A stretch of DNA of 64,000 bases. Source: Angiostrongylus vasorum. Lineage: Eukaryota > Nematoda > Chromadorea > Rhabditida > Metastrongylidae. The stretch is taken from contig JADANN010000058.1 in the NCBI GenBank assembly GCA_018806985.1, positions 310,001-374,000 of the forward strand, written 5' to 3'. Of the stretch, positions 42,508-53,674 are shown piece by piece; within the stretch, counting starts at the first letter, position 1, and every line of letters begins with the position of its first letter. Both the position numbers and the translations under genes were made by a program. Below the pieces are notes generated by a model. That model did not search any database. It saw nothing but the letters and a program-made list of their open reading frames with translations, and had not been told where the DNA came from.

Positions 42508-42762
42508 TTGTGGCTTATACTACAGCTTCACCTTAACTGGGTTATATTCCGATTTGTACTCCTCAGATCAATCCCGTTGACGGGTGATTGCTGGTAGCAC
42601 CTATAAAACACATCTGAGAGAAAGACGAAACGAAGGATCCGCATGGTGTGGTGGGGAACGCGTGAGGCCTCGAAAAAGGGTAATAGCGTGTTCGACCCCA
42701 CCGCATGCACCTGTGGTCCGGAGTTTTGCAAATATCTCAGCATCATTGTGGTAATTATGTCT
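42508..42762 (+). mobile_element. Element B copy, opposite orientation to its neighbour
   Basis: The core reads CCGCATGGTGTGGTGGGGAA, then a GTGTTCGACCCC B-box-like motif, and ends TTTGCAAATATCTCAGCATC. With the copy at 42262-42497 it forms an inverted pair 10 bp apart. Confidence 0.8.
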
Positions 42763-43099
42763 ACTTTGTTCAATTTTGAAAAAAACTGCTTGATGGAAGG
42801 CGACGATAACATACAGAATGCAAGGAAGTTTGTCACCTACATGAGAACTCTCGTAAATATGCGATGGCAATTCTGCGTGTGTTGGTCGCACTTCGGTGAG
42901 AAGTCGGGGACGTTGGGGGAACTTCAGGCGCTGGTATATGAAGCGCCTAGGGGCGTTGAGGAGAATTGCTAGATGCATATGATGGTCATATTGTAGCTTT
43001 ATTGAATCAATAAATGTATTAAAGGTTGAGGAGTATGTTTTCAATGCCAAAGAACTTTCCGATAAACGTGGTAGTTCCCTGTTTTCTATTTACTAATTA

Positions 43100-43381
43100 A
43101 GGGGGATAAAAGGATAAAGCTCTCGGCGTTGATCAAACCCTGAGGGATGTGCCATGCATTCGACTTCATTAAGTATCGTTGGAGGTGACTGAATATATAT
43201 CTGGCCTTTACAATGACTCGCGGTGGCCTACCGATGTATGGAGCCAGTGTTGTCATCCTCCTGACAAGTCTGGTACCAATTTGCCAACTCCGGAGGAATG
43301 GAAGGCTTGGTGGCCATGGGCAGGGGATAGACTCCACCCGAGTGTAGCAGTGGCGCCTCCAACCACTGCGCCACACGCGCC
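43100..43381 (-). mobile_element. SINE-A, complete copy with 12-bp target-site duplication
   Basis: Reference copy. On the minus strand: a tRNA-like head starting GGCGCGTGTGGCGCAGTGG (A box TGGCGCAGTGG), a body with TACCGATGTATGG/CCATACATCGG and GCCTTTACAATGACTCG on the plus strand, and a TTTATCC-repeat tail. ATTTACTAATTA occurs at 43088-43099 and again at 43382-43393, the hallmark of retroposition. Confidence 0.93.
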
Positions 43382-43393
43382 ATTTACTAATTA

Positions 43394-44261
43394 CTTACTC
43401 AAAACCACTTGGTTTCGGAATATAAGGAAGGGATACACGAGCTACTAAACGAATGGATAACGTAGAAAATGGGATCTGCGAACGTTATAAACTTCTTCTC
43501 CGCAGTTAGTAAAAATTGTCCCATCTTTTTTTAGCACAGTCATAACTTGTTCACATTGACCTCGTTCGGTGTCCTCATGAAGGAAGGAGTCGTTCTCTTT
43601 TCTTGCTATCTTCAAAACTTTTTTTCTAAATTGTCCCATGCACCACTCATAGTTTGCTCATCAAATTATTGATTACCGGTTAACGGATTTATAGATTGAT
43701 TTGCTGAGCACATACCTATTGCACAAGTTTATAGGTCGAAGCGTTTGTATATGATTTATCACTTTTTTTTGTCCTTGCTTAATCTTAGTCTCTTACGAGA
43801 GAATCTACGTGGAGTGGAGGAAAACAAGATTGAACAAATGTTTAGTTGAGTATTTGGATGAGCTTTCTTCGAAAATCGTCTAGGCCCAGCATAATTACCG
43901 TCTTGATATTTCAATGTTCAAAACTTTTTTTTCTTGGAATCCACAGACAGCTGCATTAGACCACACTTTCCGTTAAGTTTTACGGAGCCTCAAATTGATT
44001 TACCGTCAAGCTTATCCACCTTAAATCTGAACGCCAAGAGTCTGATGGGGGTTAGGCAGACTATACCTCATTGCATCATTTCGTTTAGGGCCTGATGTAG
44101 CACTACGACTCAAGTTGATTTATGTATATTTGAACTACAACAATATTGTGAAGAAACTGATAATGAACGAACATAGCCGTCAAAAGTACAAAGAAATTTT
44201 CTTTCTTTTTCATACCGACTTTCATTTGGTCCCAGCGCAAATAGTCACTACATTTTTGTAT
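43394..44261. other. intergenic or intronic stretch, nothing recognised
   Basis: The same holds for 38706-39601, 40041-41118, 41762-42261 and 45037-46414: AT-rich, without splice-supported frames. Confidence 0.45.
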
Positions 44262-45036
44262 TATTAAGCTAGCACAAGGTTGTTACAAAACACTTATTCG
44301 GCCATCGTTTCGACGGCTTCGCATTCTTCAAAGCCGAGTTGATCGGAGTTGATTGTCTATAGCCGATCGCTGTCGCTATGTGGGAGCGGGTGGGGTAGAA
44401 AATGAATTGCCACCATGAAAGCCGATCAGCTGATCGTATTGCATGGCAATAGATCACCGACCGTCCTGCATGAAAGGGCACCGCAGAGGGAAGATCCTTC
44501 ACTCGAACAGTCCTTCTCTCCACTGGGTTCGACAAAAATGCGACTACGAACACCTACTTCGCGACAACACTCGGCTGTGGAAAATCGACTCGAATCAACG
44601 GCACTAAGGAAAGCGAAGGCGGCGAAACCTTATCCGAGTAAATATTTTATAGCAATACATTTTCCAATTATTAAGCTAACATGAGCTTGATAAAAAAAGA
44701 TTAGGCGTTCCGACGTCGTCGTCTTCTTCAGGGCCAGATTGATCGGACTCGGTGATCCACAGCTGGTCCTCCACTTAATGTTGTTCGTTGTCTCTTCGTG
44801 TCGAATCCAATGATGTGGAACACCGGTCGTATGAAAAATCTCACTTCACAGTGCCTTCTTAGACAAGGCGGATGTTAATCCATTCCCGCTATCCAATATG
44901 ATCCGCATTTTTTGGCGATAATGCATCCGGCAGCAGTCAGTGGTTTACTATGTAGGACATTTCGTGACACTCTCTTAAAACTGACTGTTTTATAACAACC
45001 TCCTGTTAGCTCGGCAATGCCGAAAGTGGTAGAACA
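44262..45036. mobile_element. MITE F pair, partly nested
   Basis: One left end at 44262 (ATTATTAAGCTAGCACAAGG, TTATTCGGCC), a second left-like end at 44665 (AATTATTAAGCTAACATGAG with GTTCCGACGTCGTCG), and a right end near 45000 (TTTATAACAACCTCCTGTTA, GCTCGGCA). The interior 44400-44640 is GC-richer and unrelated to other repeats here. Confidence 0.65.
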
Positions 45037-46414
45037 CTTTCTTTTCATGAATTTTCGCTACATGTCTAATCAGTAGGTTAACACGGTAACACCGCCTTGT
45101 CTTGAGTGGTTAATGCTTTTAAAGCGACAAGTAGTGACGATAAGAATCAGTAGAATTAAGGATAAATACACAGCTGTTCGAAGTAGAAGTATTGACGCAT
45201 TCGAAGAAAATTGCTTCTCTATAGCGCCTTCTTGTGTGTGAAGCTTAGATGTTTCTGGATTCGAACAATATCGAGAGTGATAAGAAAGAAGGAAAAAAAG
45301 AGGAAAAAAGTGAACGAATAGTAACATCGATAGAAGAATGTATGGACACAAAGAAGACAAGAAATTCTATATTTGAAACGACTTTAATTGCAATCTAGAA
45401 TAATATTGTACTGAAAATATCTCTCCATTGTGTCGTTGATCCGTATGCGCTTCCAGACGACACCATTCTTTTTTATCATCTGCACTTTCTGGAATTCGTT
45501 AGATCCAACTTTCACTTGTGGCCGTTTTTTCCACCGTGCTTAGCTGACTGATTGCCGTTCTCGTGGCTGCAGCGGTCTCAGGAAACGTCCGCAAACACGA
45601 AAGTTTGCAAAATGGCTGCAAAATGTCAGAACTATTTGAATGATGCGGTTTTGTGATGCAAGAGAGCGTTACTTGAAGAATTTTTAAGCTCTCACACATT
45701 CTCTACTGGCATGGAACATATTTATTCCATCGATTATCACTATTTGTTTACTTGTGCTCCGATAATTTGTCATTGTTTGATGAGATTTTATTTCTTCAGT
45801 TAGGCAACGTTTCCAAGGAATGACATTCTGGCAGTTATTGTTAGATATCACAATGTGATTCATTTCTCAGCCTGTGTACTTAGTACGAGTGGTGTACTGG
45901 TTGCCTCGTCGATTTCTGTTATGATGAATGTCTTGCAAGCCACTGTCCATCAAATGGAACACTAATGGTTCAGCTGGAAATTTATGAATCGCGGATGTTT
46001 TTTAAGATCTCTGTAGTGTACATAGGAGGCTATGAAATATGCTTAGGTTTGGAGTGTGCCAGTTTTTCTTGAAAATTTAGTATTTCTTCTGCGAAAAATG
46101 AATTGATCTCAATGCGTGCATCTCCCAAATATGATCTGTTTAAAAAGCTCTCCGAATCAAAGGTTGTTCTTTCTTCCAAGTTTCCTTCATGGTTTTATAG
46201 TATGCATGAAATCTTTACTTATCATACCATACCATGCTTAGGGACCGGTAAGGAACTTATTCTCATTAAGACAACCAGTCGTCTTAATGCGACGAAAGAC
46301 CCCCTTTCTCCGCCGCTTCTTGAAATATCGAATTTTTCCTCATTTTATAAAACATAGCAAATTACACGAAGTATGCGGCTTACCAGAGAGTTCTAAAGAG
46401 TCCCAATCGTAACA

Positions 46415-46605
46415 ACACGTCTCTGAGCAAAGCGAAATCGCCAGAACGTCAACCATCGATAAGAACATCAACAACACCAACAGCAACGATAACACAACAA
46501 CAGCAACGACAAGGAAAAACCTGTACCAACCTCGCATTAGCTCGACAAGATCAGTTTATAAAATCATATAAATAGATATATTATGCTTCGTTTTCGTTCA
46601 TGTTC
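46415..46605 (+). repeat. repeat G copy 2 (CAA/CAG-rich)
   Basis: Matches the reverse complement of 20115-20335 on both sides of its CAA-rich core: a TCGCCAGAACGTCAACCATC block on the left, and CCAACCTCGCATTAGCTCG with AAGATCAGTTTATAA on the right. The core here is short and interrupted (CAACACCAACAGCAACG), unlike the long pure tract of copy 1. Confidence 0.6.
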
Positions 46606-46663
46606 AGTATTCAGTCAATTCGAACAATTTCCATAAAGTCTTTGAACGCTTTTGATACTTTCA

Positions 46664-46975
46664 TAATGCTGAGATATTTGCAAAACTCCGGATCACATCG
46701 GGTTCAATGCCGATTTGGGCTCCCCAGATCAATACCGTTGACGGGTGATTGCTGGTGGCTATGATCGATAGAACTAGCTGAGAAACAGGCGAAACGAAGG
46801 ACCCGCATGGTGTGGTGATGAACGCGTTAGCCCCCGAAAACGATAATAGCGCGTTCGTTGCCCACCTCAGACACCTGCAGCCCGGAGTTTTGCAAATATC
46901 TCAGCATTATGAAAGTTATATTTCGCAACCTACCATGCCATTAAAAAGAATAGGCGGTAAATAAAAAAAGGTTAA
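46664..46975 (+). mobile_element. Element B copy with long inverted ends
   Basis: The left CATAATGCTGAGATATTTGC is the reverse complement of GCAAATATCTCAGCATTATG near 46900. The right end continues CCATGCCATTAAAAAGAATA to GGCGGTAAATAAAA. Confidence 0.82.
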
Positions 46976-47416
46976 GCTTTTTGATACTTTTTTTTCATCT
47001 GATGAATATCCCCATATCCATTTTCAGACCACATTTTCACTGTTTTCTTCACCTCGTAAATGAGCATTTTTCGTTGTTTTTCTAGTTGAGGTTTTCTGCA
47101 CAGTTGAACAACCAATCTTGTTCATCCCATCTATGTGTCACATGCCATTGCCATCTTCTCGGCCGTTTTTATATGAAGTAAATTAAAATCGGAAATGTTT
47201 ATCTCAACATGAAAGTACAGTATATTAAGTTTTTGATTGACATCGTGCTTAATGTGTTTGATATACTCTTCTCCTAATTCTAAGCAGGTTTCCTTCCTAT
47301 CAAAAAAGTTATTTCTGTAGAAATACGTGCTTTCGTGAGATTCTTTGGCATTTCCAGCCGTAGTATATCTTGAACATTCATCGTCTCCTTCATATTTTTA
47401 ATACTAATGGACTATT

Positions 47417-47802
47417 TCTCCCAACGGTTTACTGCCTCATCGTGGCTAGAAGGTGTTCCTGGGAGTCGGGATGCCACGTACAGCGGGATATTCATCCCCC
47501 TGGCAGAGTCCCCAAGCTGACAAGGAGTCCGGCGTTTCCATCAGGAAGCGCAGCTAAGAGTAAACCGATACGAGGATCGTCCACCGTCCTGGTATCAAAT
47601 TAGTCATCTTGGCAAATCTCCATCTGATCCACGAGGGCTGCGAGTGCCTGTGGTGGTGACGACCTAGAGCAAACTTTGGCCAGGCTGACCTCAGGATTCC
47701 AGCGAGTACTACAGTGGCTAAACCACCAAATCTCCTAAAATTGGAGATTATGCTGGGCCCCACACAACCACTGAGGACAGGCCATCCAAGTATCCAAGTA
47801 AG
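47417..47802 (+). mobile_element. SINE-C, complete copy with target-site duplication
   Basis: 386 bp, flanked by the 9-bp duplication TGGACTATT at 47408-47416 and 47803-47811. It has the same head (CCCAACGGTTTACTGCCTC) and tail (GCCATCCAAGTATCCAAGTA). Independent insertion from the 34.9 kb copy. Confidence 0.9.
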
Positions 47803-47811
47803 TGGACTATT

Positions 47812-49965
47812 AAAATTCTGCCTCTGATATTTGTATGCTTTTAAATGAATCGCCGAATGTCTAGTATTACTTTTTGTTATCGATACTGCTACTTTACTGC
47901 ACGGTTGCTGTCTTCAGACAAAGCTACGTATGCGTCTCTGTTCCTCTTAATATATGCCAGAAACTAACGATCATAGAATACTTGTTTGCTTGTCTCTTTT
48001 TTTTCGTCTACTTTTACGGTGTGGCTTCATTTTGGCTGAATTCGATGTTTTTTCATTAAGATTTCACTATCGCACCAGTATGGTTGACACTTCTGACAAA
48101 AGCGCAGAGTTTAGTTCGTACAAGATAGATTAAGCCTTTGTGTTCTGGCATCTAGTCTCAAGTTTTCATCCGTAATCCGTTTCGTTTGCTTGTCGCAGTC
48201 TACACCAATAATGTCGAGGGAATGTGAAGAAAAAAAGGAGAAGCTCCGTTAGGAGCATATCGAGGACGCGTTTGTTGTCAGAGTGCTCTCGGCCGCCCCC
48301 CTCACTCCTTCTCATTTGAAGGAAATTGCTTCTCCATTTTTAATCATTCTTTTGTAGTCTTGGCATGCTGCACATTTTTGATTCCATTCTTACTACCTCA
48401 AATACAGAAGCTGGTTAAATTTTTTATTTGTTGCCCATTATAATTTTTTATGACAGGGTATTACGTGCGATACAACCACAATGATGCTGAGACATTTGCA
48501 AAACTCCGAACCACAGGTGCCTGCGGTGGGGAACGAACGCGCTATTACCCCTTTCCGGGGGCTACACCACAACACCATGCGGGTCCTTCGTTTCCCCTGT
48601 CTCTCAGCTAGTTACAGAAGTTAGTATTCCAGAATTCTTTCTCTTTGTGCATCGAACGCGCTCTATTCTAATGTATCCACTCAGACAACCAAAACGATTG
48701 GACCATAGGGATAAGATTAGCTAAGGGTCCAATAATTTTGTGATATCCACAAATATTTTTTTGTTAATTACCATAGTGAAGGTCACAAATAACTTCTTTC
48801 AGAGGACTTCTGAATTGTTTTCTTTTACGATTGTTTTATGGATTCTTTTCTTTTCTATTTGATCTCTTCCATGGATAGATGAGTTGGCAAGATGTAATGT
48901 TATTGGCATGGCAGAGTTGCAAAATCTGGCTTCCTAATGAATGAGTCAGATGTGTCTTGAAACTGCTTCCTTGACGTCCACATAGTGATATGTTTGTACG
49001 GGATTCCGATGTCTTTATGCAATCAGCTTATATTCTGATAAACAACAGAATGAGGGAAAAGTAGAGTGCTGCAGATTGGATTGTAGTTTTTTAATCTCTA
49101 CTTGTCTATTGTTACAACCTTTCAGAGATTGAGAGATACTATCTCTGCTCTGTTTTTCTTTCCTCTTTAAGTACTCAAGTTTGGGGACAGAAGGAAGTAT
49201 GAACGTAGAGGATATACTATGTAGGATAGTATAAGATGATGTTCCCATTTTTGGTCTTTCATGGAGTAACTTTCATATTCCTTCACTACTTGCGTCCATA
49301 ATTTCATTCTTTCTTTCTCTTTGCCCAGTAGTTTTACTAATTAGGCGCTTGAAGATTCGTGTCCGCATCAGTGTTCCTCCTTACGATAATGCCGATTTCA
49401 CCAACTCGGAATGAAATTATCAGGTAACATGACTGCCGTTTCCACATTAGTGGCTGCACTGGCTATTGTGGAGTAGTTGTTAATGTGGTTTCGGCGAAAC
49501 GGTCTTACTTTGACAGATACTTTGCCCATTCTAATTGCGAGAATTGGGTTGAAAGAGCGTAGAAATGTTGCGGTATTGGTACCTTTCAATAAATTTTCTT
49601 CTATAAAAGGCATCTTTCATTCATAGTTGACTGATTACTTCTATAGTGCTTTGTCATCTAATTTTTTCTCCTTGAGAAATGCCAAGGTCTAAGACAAACA
49701 GCTGGTATTTCCAAGAAACATCCATTACTTTTGTGACTAAGTGGATGGGTTTGCAGATGATGTGTAATTCGGTATTCCTGAGATCAGGCTTGATCCGGTA
49801 TCGTTGAGTCGTAGACTTTTGGATTTTTCGTGCTGTTCGTTATTCATGGTATTCCGTCCTTTAAGCTCTTAAATGTCGCATTTTTGGTGTTAGTTGGTTT
49901 GCAATTGGAAAATCACAATATTTTCTATGTATTATGTAGCCTTGGGACTTATTGGTAACCTTTTT
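47812..49965. other. intergenic or intronic stretch interrupted by one element B
   Basis: A strong acceptor at 48198 (GCTTGTCGCAG) is followed by STPIMSRECEEKKEKLR and a stop, which could be a terminal exon but has no supporting partner. Otherwise nothing was identified. Confidence 0.3.
48445..48620 (-). mobile_element. Element B copy, shortened
   Basis: ATGACAGGGTATTACGTGC, AATGATGCTGAGACATTTGC and CCTGTCTCTCAGCTAGTT. The distal half is missing. Confidence 0.8.
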
Positions 49966-50253
49966 ATGACCACCTACAATACAACAGTACTTTTTCTCAC
50001 TACCGATTTAACCCTGTGTTTATGGCGATGCTGTCAATATGTGCTAAAAATTCCATCAATCTTGCGACTTTTGGTGTTGTTGGTTACCTGCGTTGACTGC
50101 AGTTCTTCGGCACTTAATGGTACAGAGTGTCAGCCATTGGTTAGTGCTTTTTTCTACGCTATAGGTTTTTAAGGTTTTTTTCTTTTTTTGAAAACAACTT
50201 TGCAGAAATTGTCATGCGACGGAACTCCAGACACATTACATCTCTTCGATGCG
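49966..50253 (+). CDS. candidate 5' end of a secreted or membrane protein gene, two exons
   Basis: Exon 49966-50139 (58 codons from an ATG) and exon 50206-50253 (16 codons) are joined by a 66-bp intron with GTTAGT donor and CTTTGCAG acceptor, all in phase 0; the second ends GCG|GTAGTA. The first has a hydrophobic segment (LRLLVLLVTCVDC) like a signal peptide or anchor. The joined extracellular part reads NGTECQPL then KLSCDGTPDTLHLFDA, with an N-glycosylation site NGT. The C-x-x-L-x-L-x-C spacing is reminiscent of the start of SUEL/galactose-binding lectin domains, but too little is present to claim this. The start is uncertain; CTGCAG at 50102 could instead be an acceptor. No downstream exon found. 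Confidence 0.4.
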
Positions 50254-50459
50254 GTAGTACTCTTTTTTTCGTGAATAAAGTAGTTCTTCTTTCATTTCTT
50301 TACTGAATTGTCTTCTTTTTCCTTTTTTTTTCGAGTGGGTTATTAGAAGAATGGTGTAGAGAGGTAGTTTTGTTTAGATGTCTAAGATTTGAATTATCTC
50401 TTTATTGTTTTCTACTTACTGTTTGCAGTAATGCTATGTTTGCGACATCAAACCTAATT

Positions 50460-50700
50460 ACTTTCACAATGATGCTAATATGCAAAACTCCGGACCGCGG
50501 GTATCTGTGGTGGGGAACGAACGCGTTATTACCCTTTTCGGGCGCTAACACGTTCACCACCACACCATACGGGTCCTTCGTTTCGCCTGTTTCTCAGCTT
50601 GTTCTATCGATCAGTGCCATCAGCAAGCGCCCGTCAACGGGATATTTCAAATCATACCCTGCCGTGAAAAATTGTAGTAAGCAGAAAAATAGAAGTTAGT
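50460..50700 (-). mobile_element. Element B copy with right inverted end
   Basis: Core GGGGAACGAACGCGTTATTA; right end CATACCCTGCCGTGAAAAAT then GTAAGCAGAAAAATAG. Confidence 0.82.
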
Positions 50701-52107
50701 ATGCCGATTACTTTTTCCATCTAAGAAAAGAAAGAACTTTGTCGGAGCGACGCATTGGTTTATGAAATTCCATGGGGCCATTTCCATATTCACGTCGATC
50801 TTCTTGTTAAAAAGTCGTATTCAGTTTAGTCCATTTCCATCTTGTGTTTTTCCGAAGTGTTTTTGACGTCCGCATGTGGCACCACATCTTCGTGGATCGC
50901 AACCAATTACATGTCGATCCACTGACAGGGCACAATTGAAATGGATCTTTTTGTAACACAGAAGCGCCAAGCAAAAGATGACTTGACGGTAAGCAATGGG
51001 ATGTAAAGTCGGTTAATTGTCCGATACAGCCATTTTCGACAAAATGAGCACTGTTGACCTTCCTGCTTGGAATCGCTTCTTTAAATCGGGCACAGGCGTT
51101 CTCCCATTTATTTATTCTTTTTCTTCATGGTGCTGAGATAGCGTCAATTTCGACGAAGCTAATACTGTTGACGTTACTGCTTTGAATTTTTTCTTTAAGG
51201 TAGACATAAGTCATAGAGCCAACAGTTCGCTAAGCGAACTTCTCAGCTTAAATCCTACAGCTTCTTAGCTCCGAACCTTTTCTTATCAACTTCTTACCAT
51301 TAGTTTCTCAGCGTTCAGTTTTGTATCCTATATGTTTGTATCCTACATGTTTGAACTGTGGATATAAAGTATTTGGTATATAGTCATAGTGAGCTACTGA
51401 TTTGCTTGATTTAACATAGGGATATTAGGTCTTGTGATTGTCCACGACTTCTGGAACTATCGAAATTTTTTATTGTGAGTTGTGTCATTCTACAGCCATT
51501 TTCAGTTCTCTGTTCAAGCGCTTTATGTGAAACAGATTAAACATACAATAAATCATATAATGGGGGGTAGTGGGAGATACACTACATCTTCAAGAAGCTC
51601 GAAGTTTTTTTCATAATTCGTGAAAAAAAACTCGTTGTAAGTGTCTCGGTTTGAGTTTTACAGCAGTAATATCTCAGTTACTGCCCGACTATTCTTGCGA
51701 ATGTGCTGCATCTTTTGTGGTAGTGTTGTCCAAATGACGCATAGGGTCACCTTGAGTTTTGCTCGTCTAATGTAACTGGTTTCTCGTCGTAACCATTGGG
51801 TGTCATTCAATGTCCGTATTTGTTCTAAATGGTTGGCGTATGTGGTCTTTCGAAGTACCGCTTGATCAAATATCAAACGTTCTTACCAATGTGGTATTTA
51901 TATCTTTTAAATCATTGCCTGTCTGGAAATTGTAGTTGTGCTGGAAGAATGAGTCACTAAATTAACAAAGACTAAACAGCTGTCAGCAGTTACAATGCAC
52001 GGAACTGTTGACGTAATTGACAAGTTGTTGGCCGTAGTGAGGATATGAATTGTTCATTCATGGATCTGTCAGCTTCTTCATCAGACATAAGAGAACTATG
52101 CATATTT

Positions 52108-52322
52108 TACCTTTTATCTTTGTATTCCTGTTTAGCAAACACGAGGTGTTATTTCATTTCTTTATTCACGCTCAAGCGGACGTTTCGGCGGATTTCGACT
52201 TTCTCAGGGTGGAAGACTCATAGAAAACGTTTCTGAGGAAGGCGAAATCCGCCGAAACATCAGCTTGTGCGTAAATAAAGGAATGAAATAACACCTCGTG
52301 TTTGCTGAATAAGAATATAAAG
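52108..52322. mobile_element. MITE F foldback element, well preserved
   Basis: Left TTTAGCAAACACGAGGTGTT and right AACACCTCGTGTTTGCTGAA are reverse complements, and the arms extend about 65 bp (ATTTCATTTCTTTATTCACGC against GCGTAAATAAAGGAATGAAAT). CGTTTCGGCGGATTTCG and CGAAATCCGCCGAAAC meet near the centre. Confidence 0.9.
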
Positions 52323-53386
52323 AGTTGTTCGATCAATGCCAAGATTAATAGACAGTCTGTCATCGGAGTTACATTTTATCGTTTGGGCGTTGTCTTTCGT
52401 TCTATTCTATCGTTATCGCTGAAAGCGGTTGTGTATTCTGCTGTCTCTATTGGAGGTGTTTTTCTTTCATTTTGATAAAATATTCTTTCTTTAGCTGTTG
52501 ACAGCTGTGAGATTTCTTTCAATCATTAGACACCAAACATTTGCGGTTTAATTTCGGAATTCCTTTCCACACTCGCCTCATCAGACTCCGCGCTAATCCT
52601 TAAGCAATTCTGGCTATTCAGTAGTTATCTGGATGTCGTCCACGTACTTGAAGTGTTGCGGGTGTCATGTTTCGAGGGTCTGACAAACATTAAACACGGC
52701 ATACATCTACTTCACAATCTCTTTCTTATCGTTACTTTCTATGAATCGCATCAACCATACTACACTTCTCAGTACAGATTTAAATGTGTAATTCAGCAAC
52801 TCTGAGGAAGTTAAGTTTTTGAGTTTGGTTTTTTCTTCTGGTTCCAATTTTTTTAAAATGTCAGAAATTGGTGTTATGACAATCCACTGATTTCTCTTCT
52901 GTCTTCTTCTCTGTAGAAAGACTGAGTTGTGTTTAACTAGTTCGTTTTGGAAGGAAAAACAATTAGCTGAAAATCTGATAGTTTGAAAGTCCAACATATT
53001 TGACTATTCAGCCTTTCGAAAACCTTAAAAAATATGCATGTTTTTGATAAAATTTCTACAGTGGTTGACTTACTTTTTTGCTTTGTTCGTAAGCAGTAGA
53101 AGTATTCCTCTGTGGTTCCATTTGTTCCCAACTCGTTTTTTTTCTTCGTCGAGGCCTCAGTTTGCTTCCTTTTCGATTTATCCCATTTATATTTGAGACT
53201 ACTAAGTTGGTACATTTACTGCCGCTCCATGCTATGAATGCTTTAACCCATTACTTTAGTAGGTTCCTGTTTTTTACGTTATCTGCTTTGGTAATGAATG
53301 AGAAGTTGTAGACCACGTAGAGAGTAGACAGACAGACGTAGACCTTGAATCACTAATAGTCGTCGAAAATCCGTTGAACGACGCAT

Positions 53387-53674
53387 ATGCGTTGCTGTGA
53401 TGATCGGAATGATCCTGTCATTCCGTTCATCTCGACCATCGTTCTTATCTTCATCATAGTGCTGTTTTTTTCTGGACACAGCATACGTCAGTCACCTCCT
53501 ATGCCCTCACTCATCGATCGTCGGTTCGCAGGCAATTTTCGTCATGTCCCCTCCTCATCGTCGCCTTTATCGTCGACTTTCATTTGCACTCATTATAACT
53601 TGTCTGTTGTTTCTTTTTCATTGTTAATGGTACCGTTCAGCGTCTGTTCTCCTACCTTTATGAGATCTAACTAG
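53387..53674 (+). CDS. candidate first exon encoding a type II membrane anchor
   Basis: The ATG at 53387 opens 95 codons. About 10 charged residues (MRCCDDRNDP) are followed by a hydrophobic stretch (VIPFISTIVLIFIIVLFFSG), then a Ser/Pro-rich segment. That layout is usual for Golgi type II enzymes and other signal-anchor proteins. The true exon probably ends at a donor such as ATG|GTACCG near 53630, not at the stop at 53674. No catalytic exon was identified downstream. A nearby strong acceptor at 53845 (TTTGTATTTCAG) starts EFIDYSNFER and a stop. Confidence 0.3.
   Translation: MRCCDDRNDPVIPFISTIVLIFIIVLFFSGHSIRQSPPMPSLIDRRFAGNFRHVPSSSSPLSSTFICTHYNLSVVSFSLLMVPFSVCSPTFMRSN

Noticed and set aside
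51658..51876. Minus-strand 72-codon ORF (RKTTYANHLEQIRTLN) as a transposase fragment
   Set aside because: No recognisable catalytic motif, no terminal repeats nearby, and no second copy in the window.
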